64,000 nucleotides of DNA, taken from positions 2,841,501 through 2,905,500 of the forward strand of contig JARUPY010000465.1 in assembly GCA_029817715.1 (NCBI GenBank), in the 5' to 3' direction. Made by a program: the position numbers and the translations under genes. The DNA is from Melastoma dodecandrum (Eukaryota > Streptophyta > Magnoliopsida > Myrtales > Melastomataceae). Shown here one piece after another: positions 1 through 9,691 of the stretch (positions are counted from its first letter, which is position 1; the number at the start of each line of letters is the position of its first letter). Under the pieces are notes generated by a model. It was not told the origin of the DNA. It did no database searches and saw only the letters and a list, made by a program, of their open reading frames with translations.

Positions 1-403
1 CTCAACTTATGTTGTAAGAGGTCATGGCTGAAGTGGGAACCATGGCTGGTTCGCATGCTTTATGCCGAACTTTGCTATTTGTCCCGCGAGCAGTTATTTC
101 GTGATAAGATCAATGGTGGTGGCCAAACACATGTTGCTTCCTTGATCTTCACGCTTACTCAGGAGTCCAATTGTCGTACTTCTCTTTTGTGGCTGACAGT
201 CTTGTGTGGTCTGATGCATATCAAATAGCCCACAGAAGCTTGCCGTGTATTAAGGAATTTGGCCAGGCTTTCTCACATACTCTCTCAATTTGCTTCACCA
301 TTGGCTTTTAAACATTCGTCTGTGAGGAAATTTCAGAAGACATTTGGAATTTCCTTGGTTTTTGGACAGGGCTTTTAACTGTGCACAATTTCGCATCTAT
401 TTC
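1..403 (+). pseudogene. Truncated duplicate of the intron of the 75-aa small gene
   Basis: This stretch aligns with 4675-5053, which is the 3' part of the intron of the small gene at 4230-5188. Both begin with the same words and share long blocks such as the segment around the goat-like 'gtggtggccaaacacatgttg'. The similarity stops at about 403, just where block A of the ABCI11 duplication starts. The second exon of the small gene is therefore missing here. The first exon, if it was copied, would lie to the left of the window. The copies differ by many substitutions and an extra piece of about 35 bases near position 65. I infer a broken gene copy. The alternative is that only intron DNA was ever copied. 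Confidence 0.7.
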
Positions 404-407
404 CTCA

Positions 408-3400
408 GATTTGTTCTTACCAATGTATCGCCCTGTTATTTTATTGCCATTGGATTTTCGAATAACTAATCATTCTAAATTTCAGTTCGTGTTAAAAAAT
501 TTAAATATTTTTAAATTTCATAAATGTTCATTGATAAACCTAAATGAAAAAAACTCTTCCTTTAGAGTCCGCCTAGTCATCAGTAGAATACATGTACATA
601 ATATTAAAATTTATAAACTGCATATGTTAATGCTAATTAAACATATACTTTTTATCCTTCTGAGAGATTTCTGGACCGATTTAAAGACACCGTCACGTTT
701 TCTTATAACAGTTTTTCAACAAGCAGTGATGCATTCAGGCCCAAACGTGTCGACCCCACCCGGGCTGATGTCGGCGCTCACGTTATCACCTTCGTGCCGG
801 CCCCGTCTCATCGGCAGACCGATAGTAGTTACACCGAGCTCATCTTCTTCTTCTGGGCTGCCAAGACGGAGGTTTGTGGGTCCCTGATTTGGTTGGTTGT
901 TTATACCTCAATTGATGAGCTCCAGTCGTTCTTGCCTGAAAGTCGGTTTCGTCTTGCCCCGTAGAGTTGGGCTGCGTGGAGGTGGTGGTGGAGGTGGAAT
1001 TGCTGGAATTCGCTGTGATTACACGTGCTTTGAGGTGAATGACTTTTTGCGCTTGTGATTGTAAGCCGTTGGTTGAACTTGGGTCTCTGAACTGTTTCGT
1101 TGCGGTTTTGAGTTAGTTTTTGTGTGTTTGGAAGATTAAGAAAGTGGTATACCGACCCCCTGGTACCCAGGTCAACCTTTTGAAGGATGTTAGTTTTTCA
1201 CTTCGAGAAAAAAGGTTAGTTCTGCTTGCTGTCACATCTTTCAAGTCTGAGCAAACTTCATTTGTTTTGTGTTATCGAAAATCGCAACGGTCGGATTCGG
1301 GTTGCATCATTTTTTTTTCTTGAGGATAATTCTAGAATTTATGGGTGCAAATGGGGTGTGTAGGATTCTTCGAATTGTAGGTTATCTCGGTTTTTAGGAA
1401 ACAATGGGCTACCGGTAGAAGAAAGAAGATGATTGCGATAAAATTCAAACAACAGACATATCAGTCAATTCTTTAACTGAAAATATGGCCCTTTAGTGCA
1501 CCTGGCTAAGGAAAAAGGTTGCATGTGAAGCTAGCAGCGCCGGGTGGCAGCCGTGGAGGTGATTATTTTGTCTTTGTTTGGAGGGCCTAGCTGCATAGAG
1601 TGTCTCTGTGTTTTCTGTTTTTCTTTTTCCTTGGGGAGGGGAGACTTGCTAAGGTTGTGAGGATGGTTTTGTGGTTCAAAGAGGAAATCAAATAATAAAT
1701 GTGGGATAAAACTGTAGAAAATGGTGATTATGGCTTCCTAATGAAGGAGAATAGTTTTGTTGGGGGAGTAGGGAGCCATGTGGGGAATAGAGAACTGGAA
1801 AGTGGCTGGAATTTATTTACCAGCACGGTTTTGGTATTGTTCCTATTTGTCATCTTGATTCCAGTACATTTTTCTCTTATATCTTGCTCGAATTAAGAAA
1901 ATTGACCCCGTCATCACTTGTTGGTTCATTCAGTTTTGGCTTAATATTTGGTCAGAGTGGAAGTGGCAAAACAACCCTCTTACAGGTCCTTTGCCTCTTC
2001 ATTTCATTAGGTGGAATTATGTTTTCCCACCTGTGCTTATTTCGTTGTGTTTGCTTTTGTTGACATCAGCTTCTTGCAGGCCTGAGTAAGCCTACTTCCG
2101 GTTCGGTGTGTCTCCAAAGATACACGGATGATGGAGCACCAAAAGGGACCCCTCATTCCTTGACACCTGAGAAAGTGGGCATCGTTTTCCAATTCCCAGA
2201 GAGGTAATGTGTTCTACAGAGAGAGAACAAATCCAAAGGGAGAGCATGGGTTGGAGATTGAAGTGTTGCATGAATTTCTGAGATTATATTGTTTGAGTTA
2301 ATTATCCTCTCTAAGCGTTGAATAATTCATAATTTTTGTTGCTAGGTATTTCATAGCAGATACTATACTTGATGAAGTAACCTTTGGGTGGCCGAGGCAA
2401 AAAAGCAGCATGCAATTAAAAGAACAGCTGGCTTTGAAACTTCAGAGAGCCTTTAGCTGGGTATATCTGCTTCTAGGATACTTCATATGTTCAAGTCCTG
2501 TCGTACCTTTCGTGTATTTTCTCGGTATCCGTTAATGCCAGTTTGTTTACGTGTACCTTTTCGATATTAAGCATCATTTCTTTTATAATGGCATATTAGG
2601 TTGGATTGGATAGAATATCCTTGGATAAAAATCCGCAGTCCCTTAGTGGTGGCTACAAGCGGCGTCTTGCTTTGGCTATCCAATTAGTAAGATTTTGAAC
2701 TTTCCAGGACCAATAAATGGTCAAAGTTGATTTAAATCAGGTCTCAAAAGTTGTGTGATGTATTGTTGCATGTTATTCAGGTTGAAGTCCCAGATCTGTT
2801 AATATTGGATGAGCCTCTTGCTGGTCTCGGTAAGCTTTCTTATTTCTCTAGATAGTTATAGACTTGTAGTTGCCCCTTCTTTATTCGTAATATTTCATAT
2901 GGTCTACTTTGAGTGGCACGAGGAGTGGTCCACAAATGGTCAATAAGGATTAGGGAATCCTTTACATTGTATTTGCTATTCATTTTTTTCCCTGCCTTGT
3001 TTTAAACACGCATTGTCTCTGTTGAGTACTGACTGAAGGATCTTTTGAAATTCCTTGTTTCTCTAACTACGTTTACATGTTAATGACCAAATGCTATGTA
3101 GATTGGAAGGCCCGGGCAGATGTGGTGAAGCTCTTGAAGTATCTCAAGAGAGAAGTGACCATACTCGTTGTCAGCCATGACTTGAGGTAGGGTGTGATTG
3201 GTTTACCCTAATAAGCCATCCAAGGCTGTTTACGGATTCTTTTTCTTCTTGGGTTAGTCAGTAAATGTGGTCTGAAGTTCCATTCCTTGGTTTTCTGCGG
3301 AATTTATCACTTGCAATTTTTGTTAGTGAGTCTGAACCATCCCAAAATTTCAGGGAGTTGGCTGGTTTGGTGGATCAGTCCTGGAAGATGGAAATGGGAG

Positions 3401-3731
3401 GGATTCTAAGGAAGGATTCGTTGCCGATCTAGAATCGTCGGATCAGCACCATATCTTCATTTCCTTTTATCATCATATGATCATGAGCGCTATCCCGCCA
3501 AGACCATCTCCGGCCAAACAAGTCGGGGGACCATATCCATGCCCCTGTGCTAGGAAATTCCTTGGCCGAAATGATTGGGACATGCAATGCTACCATTTTG
3601 GGATCCATCAGCGCAGGGGAAATTCAAATTATGGGATTGTGAATGGAAATGTCTAAATCACTTCGAGATCCATGATATAGAGGCAAGAGGTTGTGGTTGA
3701 CCTTGTTTGTAGGAGATTTAGGTCTCTTCTG
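408..3731 (+). repeat. Duplicated block A (ABCI11 copy A with flanks)
   Basis: The whole block matches 9692-12962 in the same orientation, through exons, introns and flanks. Both blocks open with gatttgttcttac and both end with taggagattt plus ggtctcttctg. Small indels separate the copies, so this is a duplication young enough for introns still to align by eye. The left edge joins intron DNA of the small gene. The right edge joins the STEEP1/UPF0235-like fragment. Lengths are 3324 and 3271 bases. Confidence 0.9.
768..3432 (+). CDS. ABCI11: ABC transporter I family member 11-like ATPase, chloroplast (copy A)
   Basis: This is a soluble ABC-type ATPase of the plant ABCI11 (NAP14) type, related to bacterial cobalt/ECF transporter ATPases. 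It is thought to act at the chloroplast envelope in metal homeostasis. The model has ten exons: 768-871, 965-1034, 1135-1214, 1934-1985, 2070-2203, 2346-2460, 2600-2686, 2781-2829, 3102-3186 and 3354-3432. All phases agree and give 284 aa. The first exon is serine- and arginine-rich, like a plastid transit peptide. The rest shows Walker A GQSGSGKTT (about 91-99), a Q-loop FQFPER, the signature LSGGY (about 200-204), Walker B LLILDEP (about 220-226) and the switch histidine in VVSHDL (about 256). The start is the ATG that gives the transit-like exon with a correct donor. Nothing disabling was seen, so both copies could be active. Confidence 0.88.
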
Positions 3732-4080
3732 CAAGCATTGTTCCTCTCACCTCCTTATCACAGAGACTCAGCTGCAGAACCTCCCTCGGAGGAAGACGGA
3801 CGGGGCCTACGCCCTCGACAAGAAGAAGCGCCTCGTGAGGCTGAACGTCTCAAGGAGCCAGGGAAAGTCCTGAAATGAGGTTAAGGTAAACTGGAGAAGC
3901 AGTTCCACATGAATTAAGTCAGCTGTGGTCTGTTCATTTGCTACCGCGCGGAGGAGGACGTGGAGACGGCAACCCTCATTTACCTCGTGGACGGGATGCT
4001 GAGCACCGTGGCCGCCGAGACCAACCCCCAGGACGCCCCTGTTGCCCTGCATATCGCAGTTAGAAGGAGGGCTCGTTCAG
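3722..4080 (+). pseudogene. Pseudogene fragment of a STEEP1/UPF0235-type protein (At5g63440-like)
   Basis: Read with frameshifts, the segment encodes [20 protein letters not shown], then a lysine/arginine stretch with [12 protein letters not shown], then [31 protein letters not shown] and [12 protein letters not shown], and finally [11 protein letters not shown] in another frame. As I remember it, this order matches the plant protein that joins a STEEP1-like zinc region to a UPF0235 domain. In-frame stops stand where arginine, glutamate and cysteine codons are expected (about 3876, 3882 and 3915), and at least two frame changes are needed. No intron interrupts the match, so a processed copy or a single-exon fragment is likely. 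It starts exactly where duplicated block A ends. It is not expected to make a protein. Confidence 0.75.
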
Positions 4081-4090
4081 GGAACGGAAT

Positions 4091-4168
4091 ACGGAAATAA
4101 CAATTGCGGAAATGATATTGGGCTGAGAGACGATAGGCTCGGCCCATGAACGGAAATAACAATTGCGG
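4091..4168 (+). repeat. Direct repeat of 19 bases upstream of the small gene
   Basis: The word acggaaataacaattgcgg occurs at 4091-4109 and again at 4150-4168, 59 bases apart. It lies 60-140 bases before the ATG at 4230, so it falls in the probable promoter or leader of the small gene. It could be a duplicated regulatory site or a replication slip. The function is unknown. Confidence 0.85.
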
Positions 4169-4229
4169 CCTTCTCCCTAAGCAAATAAGATACCTTCTTG
4201 ACACGGGGGACAGGGGGCCGGGCGATCCG

Positions 4230-5188
4230 ATGGGGCTGACGAACTTCATACTCACGGTTGCCGGAGTCAGCGCCGCTGTGCTCATCCTCAGGAGCGACGT
4301 CAAGCAGTCCGCCGCCATCTTCCGCCGCAACGTCAAGCACATTCGGAACTGGCTCGAGGAGGAATCCGCCGCCGCTTCCAGGTGGGTCTCCTCCGCTTTT
4401 CCGTTTCATTCTTGTGGTATTCGCGATGGTATGTACCGACTATTGGCGCGGCGCAGCGCGATCCATCTGATTGGCGGACTTGCTGTTTGTGTTGGTTAGG
4501 GTTTTAGGTGCGATCCTGCGGTATTGTTGACAGAATACTGTCGCTGTTCCCGGTCGACTATCTGAGGTTACTGAATTATTGTATTTACGATTCAAACTAC
4601 GAGGGAAAATGAAAAAAAGAAAGAAATAAGTAGAAGTTCCCGCATGTGATTTGGGATGGTGTTTCCATCTGTATCTCAACTTATGTAGTAAGAGTTCATG
4701 GCTGAAGTGGGAACCATGGCGGGTTCGCTTGCTTTATTCGTGATACGATCAACGGTGGTGGCCAAACACATGTTGCTTCCTTGATCTTCACGCTCTCTCA
4801 GGAGTTTGATTGTCATAGTTCTCTTTTGCGGCTGACAGTCTTGTGTGGTCCGATGCATATGAAATAGGCCACAAAATCTTGCTGTGTATTAAGGAATTTG
4901 GCCAGGCTTGTTCACATACTCTCCCTCAATTTGCTTCACCTTTGGCTTTCAAACATTTGTCTTTGTGGAAATTGCAGAAGACAACATAATCTTTTGGAAT
5001 TTCCTCGGTTTTTTGACAGGGCTCTTAACTGTGCACAATTTCGTGTCTATTTCATGTTGGTTAATGTATGGTTTATGTTTTGGATTTAAAACGAGTGCCT
5101 GCATTACTTCAGGGAGGCTGAGAAAGTAACCAAGGAAATCGAAGGCAAAGTCCCCAAGAAGGGTGTATCCGAGGAGCACAAGTCTTAG
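4230..5188 (+). CDS. Small conserved plant protein with one membrane segment, 75 aa
   Basis: Two exons (4230-4381 and 5113-5188) join in phase to a 75-aa protein. Residues about 4-20 are hydrophobic (FILTVAGVSAAVLIL), followed by a basic, amphipathic stretch (RSDVKQSAAIFRRNVKHIRN), an acidic patch WLEEES and a lysine-rich tail. This looks like a small single-pass or tail-inserted membrane protein. I recall short plant proteins of this kind that carry no functional name, so I give no symbol. The donor after GCTTCCAG and the acceptor in cttcag fit consensus. The tail codons are clean and end at TAG. A truncated copy of its intron lies at 1-403. The location and the role are unknown. Confidence 0.65.
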
Positions 5189-5731
5189 CACCAGGATGGA
5201 CAGTGGTCCCAATCAGGAAGGACCGTTTTGGCCGTTTGTTGTTGATGCTTTGTCTAGAGTGAGTACACTATGTTGCCATCATCGACCTCGTTTGCTTCAC
5301 TGCAGCTAATACTAATCGTGCATGATTGTTTATTTTCCTTAGATATGATGCAAGTCACCGCTCAAGCCAATAGTTCAGGCCTGGAAATTTGACATCGATG
5401 GCCTCATTTTCTACATAAAGGTCAGCCAGGACATGAAGATATCCTGGACATTTTCCTTTTAGACATATGGACCTCAATGTATCATGAAACAAAAATCATG
5501 ATTTGTGATTTTAACCTATCATTCGGATTGCTTTGTTTAAGAAAGAGTATATAGAATGTGTTCATACATGGACATGCACTCGGAGAAAGAAATTCTGGAC
5601 GTTCACGTTTATTCCTTCCGATGAATCTGAACATGGGAGAAACAGGTACATTTAGTTGGACAAAGCAGACCACTCTTATTCTTACACAGTATCCTTGAAT
5701 TTTGGCAAGACCCCTAGTTCTTAGTTCAACA
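5189..5731. other. Intergenic, convergent gene ends
   Basis: This is the space between the 3' ends of the small gene (plus) and the SDR gene (minus). It should hold both 3' UTRs and polyadenylation regions. No open frame with recognisable content was seen. Confidence 0.6.
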
Positions 5732-7770
5732 CTACATATAAGATCGCATCCTAGGCCTCACGAGCGATTGACCTCCATCGACGTATATTGTAGTTCCGGT
5801 CATATATCGAGCTCCGTCGCTTATTAGGTATATCACCGTTGAAGCCAGGTCACGTTCGACATCGAGCCATCGGTGCAATGGCGTTGCATCCCTCACCAAC
5901 TTCTGTGCTCTGTCTTGCCCAACTGCTCTTGGAAACCCATCGTCTAGATGCAAGCCACGGGCAATGGCATTCACCCGGATTTTGTACTTTCCCAATTCCA
6001 AAGCTGAAGTCTGCAGCATTTGTAAAGGCATTATACATACCAGAAAGTAAATAAGTGTGCAGTGGTCCATCGAGGAGAATCAATGCCGAAGTGGTAAAGA
6101 GAGAACTTACTCTAGCGAGTTGCTGAACTCCAGCCAAACACGATCCATACACAGCAGAACCAGGATAGAGGACTCTTTCGCTTCCGATGAAGGAATTCAG
6201 TAACACAATGGAACCGCCAGATTCATTTTGCTGCAATCTCTTGGAAACAGCCTTTAAGAGATACCAGGGAGACATAAAATTTATCCTAACAGTCTTCTTG
6301 AACTCTTCCTCAGACATCTGCAGCGGCTCCTGCAATTTTCCTGTGTAGCAGAAACATATCAGCTGTGATCAAGATCAAAACACATGGAAGAGTCCATTAA
6401 TTTTGACATGTTATGGTTCTTCTCTCCTAATTGAATTCTCTGTGTTCCACTTCCAAATTGAACAATCAATCCGCATGGATAAATTCACTGTAGCAAGTCT
6501 ACCGGGACTTCCTTTTCATCTGTTGACCCAGAACAGGACTCCCAGCAAAATGAAATACCAAAGACCACTCAACCAAATCACTTTCAGGGATTTGCTTTAA
6601 CCTTGCATATCAATCCACCAAAATAGTGGAACCAAACTCAAGTGGCCATTTTCAGCAATGATGTGATCAAAAGGCACCACTTAATAACTCGAATTCAAAC
6701 CAGTCCACCAAACCCACGGTTTTGGTAAGATATACGTAACAGTTGCCATCTTCAGCCAGTAGATCTACCCAGTTACCTGAAGCAAGAAATGGTTGACTTC
6801 CGAGATGCTCGGGAAGAACAGGTAAAATACAACGCATCTTTCACATTACATAGACGCCCAGGATCCACTTCCATAGAATAAATTAACCACATCTTTCTAG
6901 GAAGACAGAGTCAGAATGAACAAGTTGCTTTGAGAAAAGAAATTCCCAAACTCTTGTCCTCATTCTCCCTCTCCCCATGAAACTACTGAGAAAGAAATAT
7001 TCCCACCAGACATCCATGCCACACGTTGTCATCACTATAACTACCTTAATGTACCCATCAATGTCCTTGCCAAATCAAAGAACAAAACCCGGAAATTTCT
7101 TTACTTTTTCCCCTCCTGCAACTAGAGGAGTCAGTCAACCCCATTTCTGGGCACACCCCGGGTCATTTCCAGGAACATTAACACGATAGACCAAACCAAA
7201 AACCAGACATTATTACCTTCATAGGTGTAGCAATGCACCAAAGCATCCAATCCCTGAAAGAAACCGCAGGCCTTGGTGACGGCCTCCTCGAAAACCCCCT
7301 CGCTCTCCTCCTCCATGTCCAACCCGACAACCTCCACCAATGGGACTCGATCTACTCCCCCGCTCAAAGAGCCTGCGATCCTCCCCCGAAGAGCCTTCAT
7401 CCGATCCTCCTCTCCGACCAACACCAGCCTGCAACGGGGTCCATCTCACCCGCATAAACTAAAAATAACGAAAAAAGACGGGATTTTGAAGAGATCGGCG
7501 GCATAGGACGTCCGGGTCCCTCATTAACACAAAACCCCGACATGCAAGTGGGTGAAAAATGGGCCGAGGACGGGACATAGTGCTCGCGCAAAAACAACAA
7601 GAAAACACCGACCCCAAAGAGAGAACGCCCCCGCAGGGAGGAAGGCATCCGGGACAAAAATCAGACCTGCAACCACGGTCGGCCAAGGTGAGGGCGACGT
7701 TGGCGGAGACCTCATCGCCGGAGGAAGTGAAGAGCACTGTCTTAGGAGGAGGAGGAGGAGGAGTCTGCAT
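5732..7770 (-). CDS. Atypical short-chain dehydrogenase/reductase (FabG-like fold)
   Basis: The model has four exons on the minus strand: 7770-7667, 7428-7217, 6340-6111 and 6010-5732. It gives 274 aa with consistent phases. The protein has the Rossmann-type SDR layout: an N-terminal beta strand VLFTSSG, a segment [10 protein letters not shown], then VRINFMSPW, then [10 protein letters not shown], a tyrosine in VYGSCLAG, and the C-terminal [12 protein letters not shown]. The usual glycine motif TGxxxGxG is degenerate (TSSGDEVSA), and the catalytic YxxxK reads YGSCL, with leucine in place of lysine. I recall plant relatives with the same RPRMRSYM ending, so this appears to be a conserved divergent SDR subgroup. 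It may not be a normal oxidoreductase. The substrate is unknown. The likely location is cytosolic, since no convincing target peptide was seen. Confidence 0.83.
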
Positions 7771-8470
7771 CTCTTTCCTCCCCTATTGAAACTGGAGGGA
7801 TCCTCGGGAGTCAGCACGACCGCGTGCTTCTTCGGCCAGCTTTTCTACCACATATATATCGGATTCCGGTTTCGTAATTTGGGAATTTAAAATTTAGTTC
7901 AAATAAAATTTTAAATTTTTCAATTCGAACTACAATGAATTACACTTTGTATTTAACTAAATCTTTTGTTTCGCCGACGAATCAATCAATTAATTAGTTG
8001 GGAGTGGGTGGTGGTGAAGGGCGTGGATGTCCTGATCGACCTACGAAGAAACTCCTCATTCATTGCTCCTTTTTTATTTAAATATATTATGCACATGGCC
8101 CCCATCAGACTTAAGATTTTGTTAGCTTGAGTTCTGATTGTACAACAACAAAAAAAAAATGACAGATTAGGAGGAGACGTTAACTCAAGTCATGTTTGTT
8201 CGTGGGGTGTGTGTGATTAGGGTTGACGTAGAAGATGATTAAAGAGTGAAAATGAGGGAAGAGGGTTTTAGTTTAGTTTAGGTGAGAAATAAAACCAGTG
8301 TGAAACTTTCTGAGAATATCCTCCGCTCTTTGAAAGTTAAACCCACTGGTAACAACACCCGGCACTTGAACACATATCCCATCTCTGTATATATTAAACC
8401 TCCGTCATCTTCCATTTCACCCTCGAAACCGGCCGGAATCCTCTCGTCGACGAAGAAACCTCCATTTCCA
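7771..8470. other. Intergenic region between SDR and PAR1 pseudogene
   Basis: An AT-rich spacer that should contain the SDR promoter at its left end. A tatatatt sequence near 8386 lies about 85 bases before the PAR1 pseudogene start and may be a relic TATA box. Nothing else was recognised. Confidence 0.55.
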
Positions 8471-8957
8471 ATGGCTTCCTTCGTCTTACCAACTGCGGCT
8501 ACTCGGGCTATTTGTCTTTCCCGCCATCGAGAACGCTGCCCTCGGTATCAAACACAAGGTCCCTGGTTTTTGTTAAAGTCACCGCTCTCGTTCACGAGTG
8601 TTTTGCGTTTCCTGTTTCTTTCAGGTGAAATAATATGCAAGCACGTACCGAATGAGATGTGCCGTTCGTGGCGGTGCGACGGAGTACCAGTGCGAGACCT
8701 CGGAGGTGGTGGCGGGAGGGATATTGGGGGGTTACATTGAGGGCGACTCATGCGTCTGTGACTGCGGGGTCGACAGGAGGTCGGTGGGGATCTCGTCGGA
8801 CGCGCTCCTCGAGCCTACGTTCATGGCCAAGCTTTGCGCCCCGGCTTGCTACGACCACATGCATCGGTCTGTCTGTGGGCACCCATCGTGCGATGATGGA
8901 GCTGGCGAGCTCCGGTCATGCTCTAAGTTCAAGTTCGTCGTGTTCGCTTCGGAATGA
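8471..8957 (+). pseudogene. PAR1 (photoassimilate-responsive protein 1) family pseudogene
   Basis: PAR1-family proteins are small secreted, cysteine-rich plant proteins. Here the pieces appear in order but in different frames. First comes ATGGCTTCC with a signal-like stretch that reads LRLLGLFVFPAIENAALG only after a frame change. After a short intron come EIICKHVPNEMC, then RCAVRGGATEYQCETSEVV, GDSCVCDCGVDRRSVGISSD, ALLEPTFMAKLCAPACYDH, and, in another frame, HRAMMELASSG. Roughly ten codons that normally separate NEMC from RC are missing, and the segment after ACYDH is shortened. At least two frameshifts and these deletions make it non-functional. Part of an intron seems kept, so it is probably a decayed duplicate rather than a retrocopy. 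Confidence 0.75.
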
Positions 8958-9691
8958 CCGCGGACAAGGCAGATCCGAACACGTCGGAGGTTTCTGGCAC
9001 TACGGGCGAACTAGTGCCTGGAGTTTCGTTGTGTGTGTGGATACCGTATGAAATGAAAGAAAGAGAGAAGGCAACGGACGAACACCCGCTAGAATGCTTG
9101 AAAATAATAATGACAATATGTCTGTAGGTAGAAAGGTGTTGATAATGTACAATGCCTAAGAACAACTATTTATACTAAGTTAGACATGCGTATATACAGT
9201 AATATAATATTGCACATATATTACCTTTACTTGCCTACCAACCTTCATGGAATATCTTCTTTCCATTTGAGTATTCTTGGCAACAATTTCCTTCCAAATC
9301 CTAAGATAGTCCGGAATCTTTCTTAAGACTGATCGATCGCATTGCCCATTGGCCTTCGCCGTAGAGTTTCCTCGTTCGCCCAGTTAACTGTCGCTTGTCG
9401 CTTTTGCTGTCCCTTGTCGCCCGTCGCCTGATAACCATGTCACTTGATGACTGCTTCGCCCAACAAGCCTTCGTCTGATGTGTTTCCGTGGTCATCTCCC
9501 TACTGGGTTTTCTATACATTGGGCTTGCATTCTGAGCCGTTGATCCACAGATAAACCCGAGATATGTGGCCCAGAATTTCTCTTGATAAACAAGTCGGCC
9601 GCTCCGCTGTCTGCATCGTCCATCTGAAATCTCAAGTCCCCCAACCAACCCCACTTTCTAATTCAAACCATTTTTCAGCAGCTTGAGCTGG
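8958..9691. other. Spacer before duplicated block B
   Basis: No coding sequence was recognised. This DNA has no counterpart in front of block A, where the small gene's intron is joined directly to the block. Confidence 0.6.
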
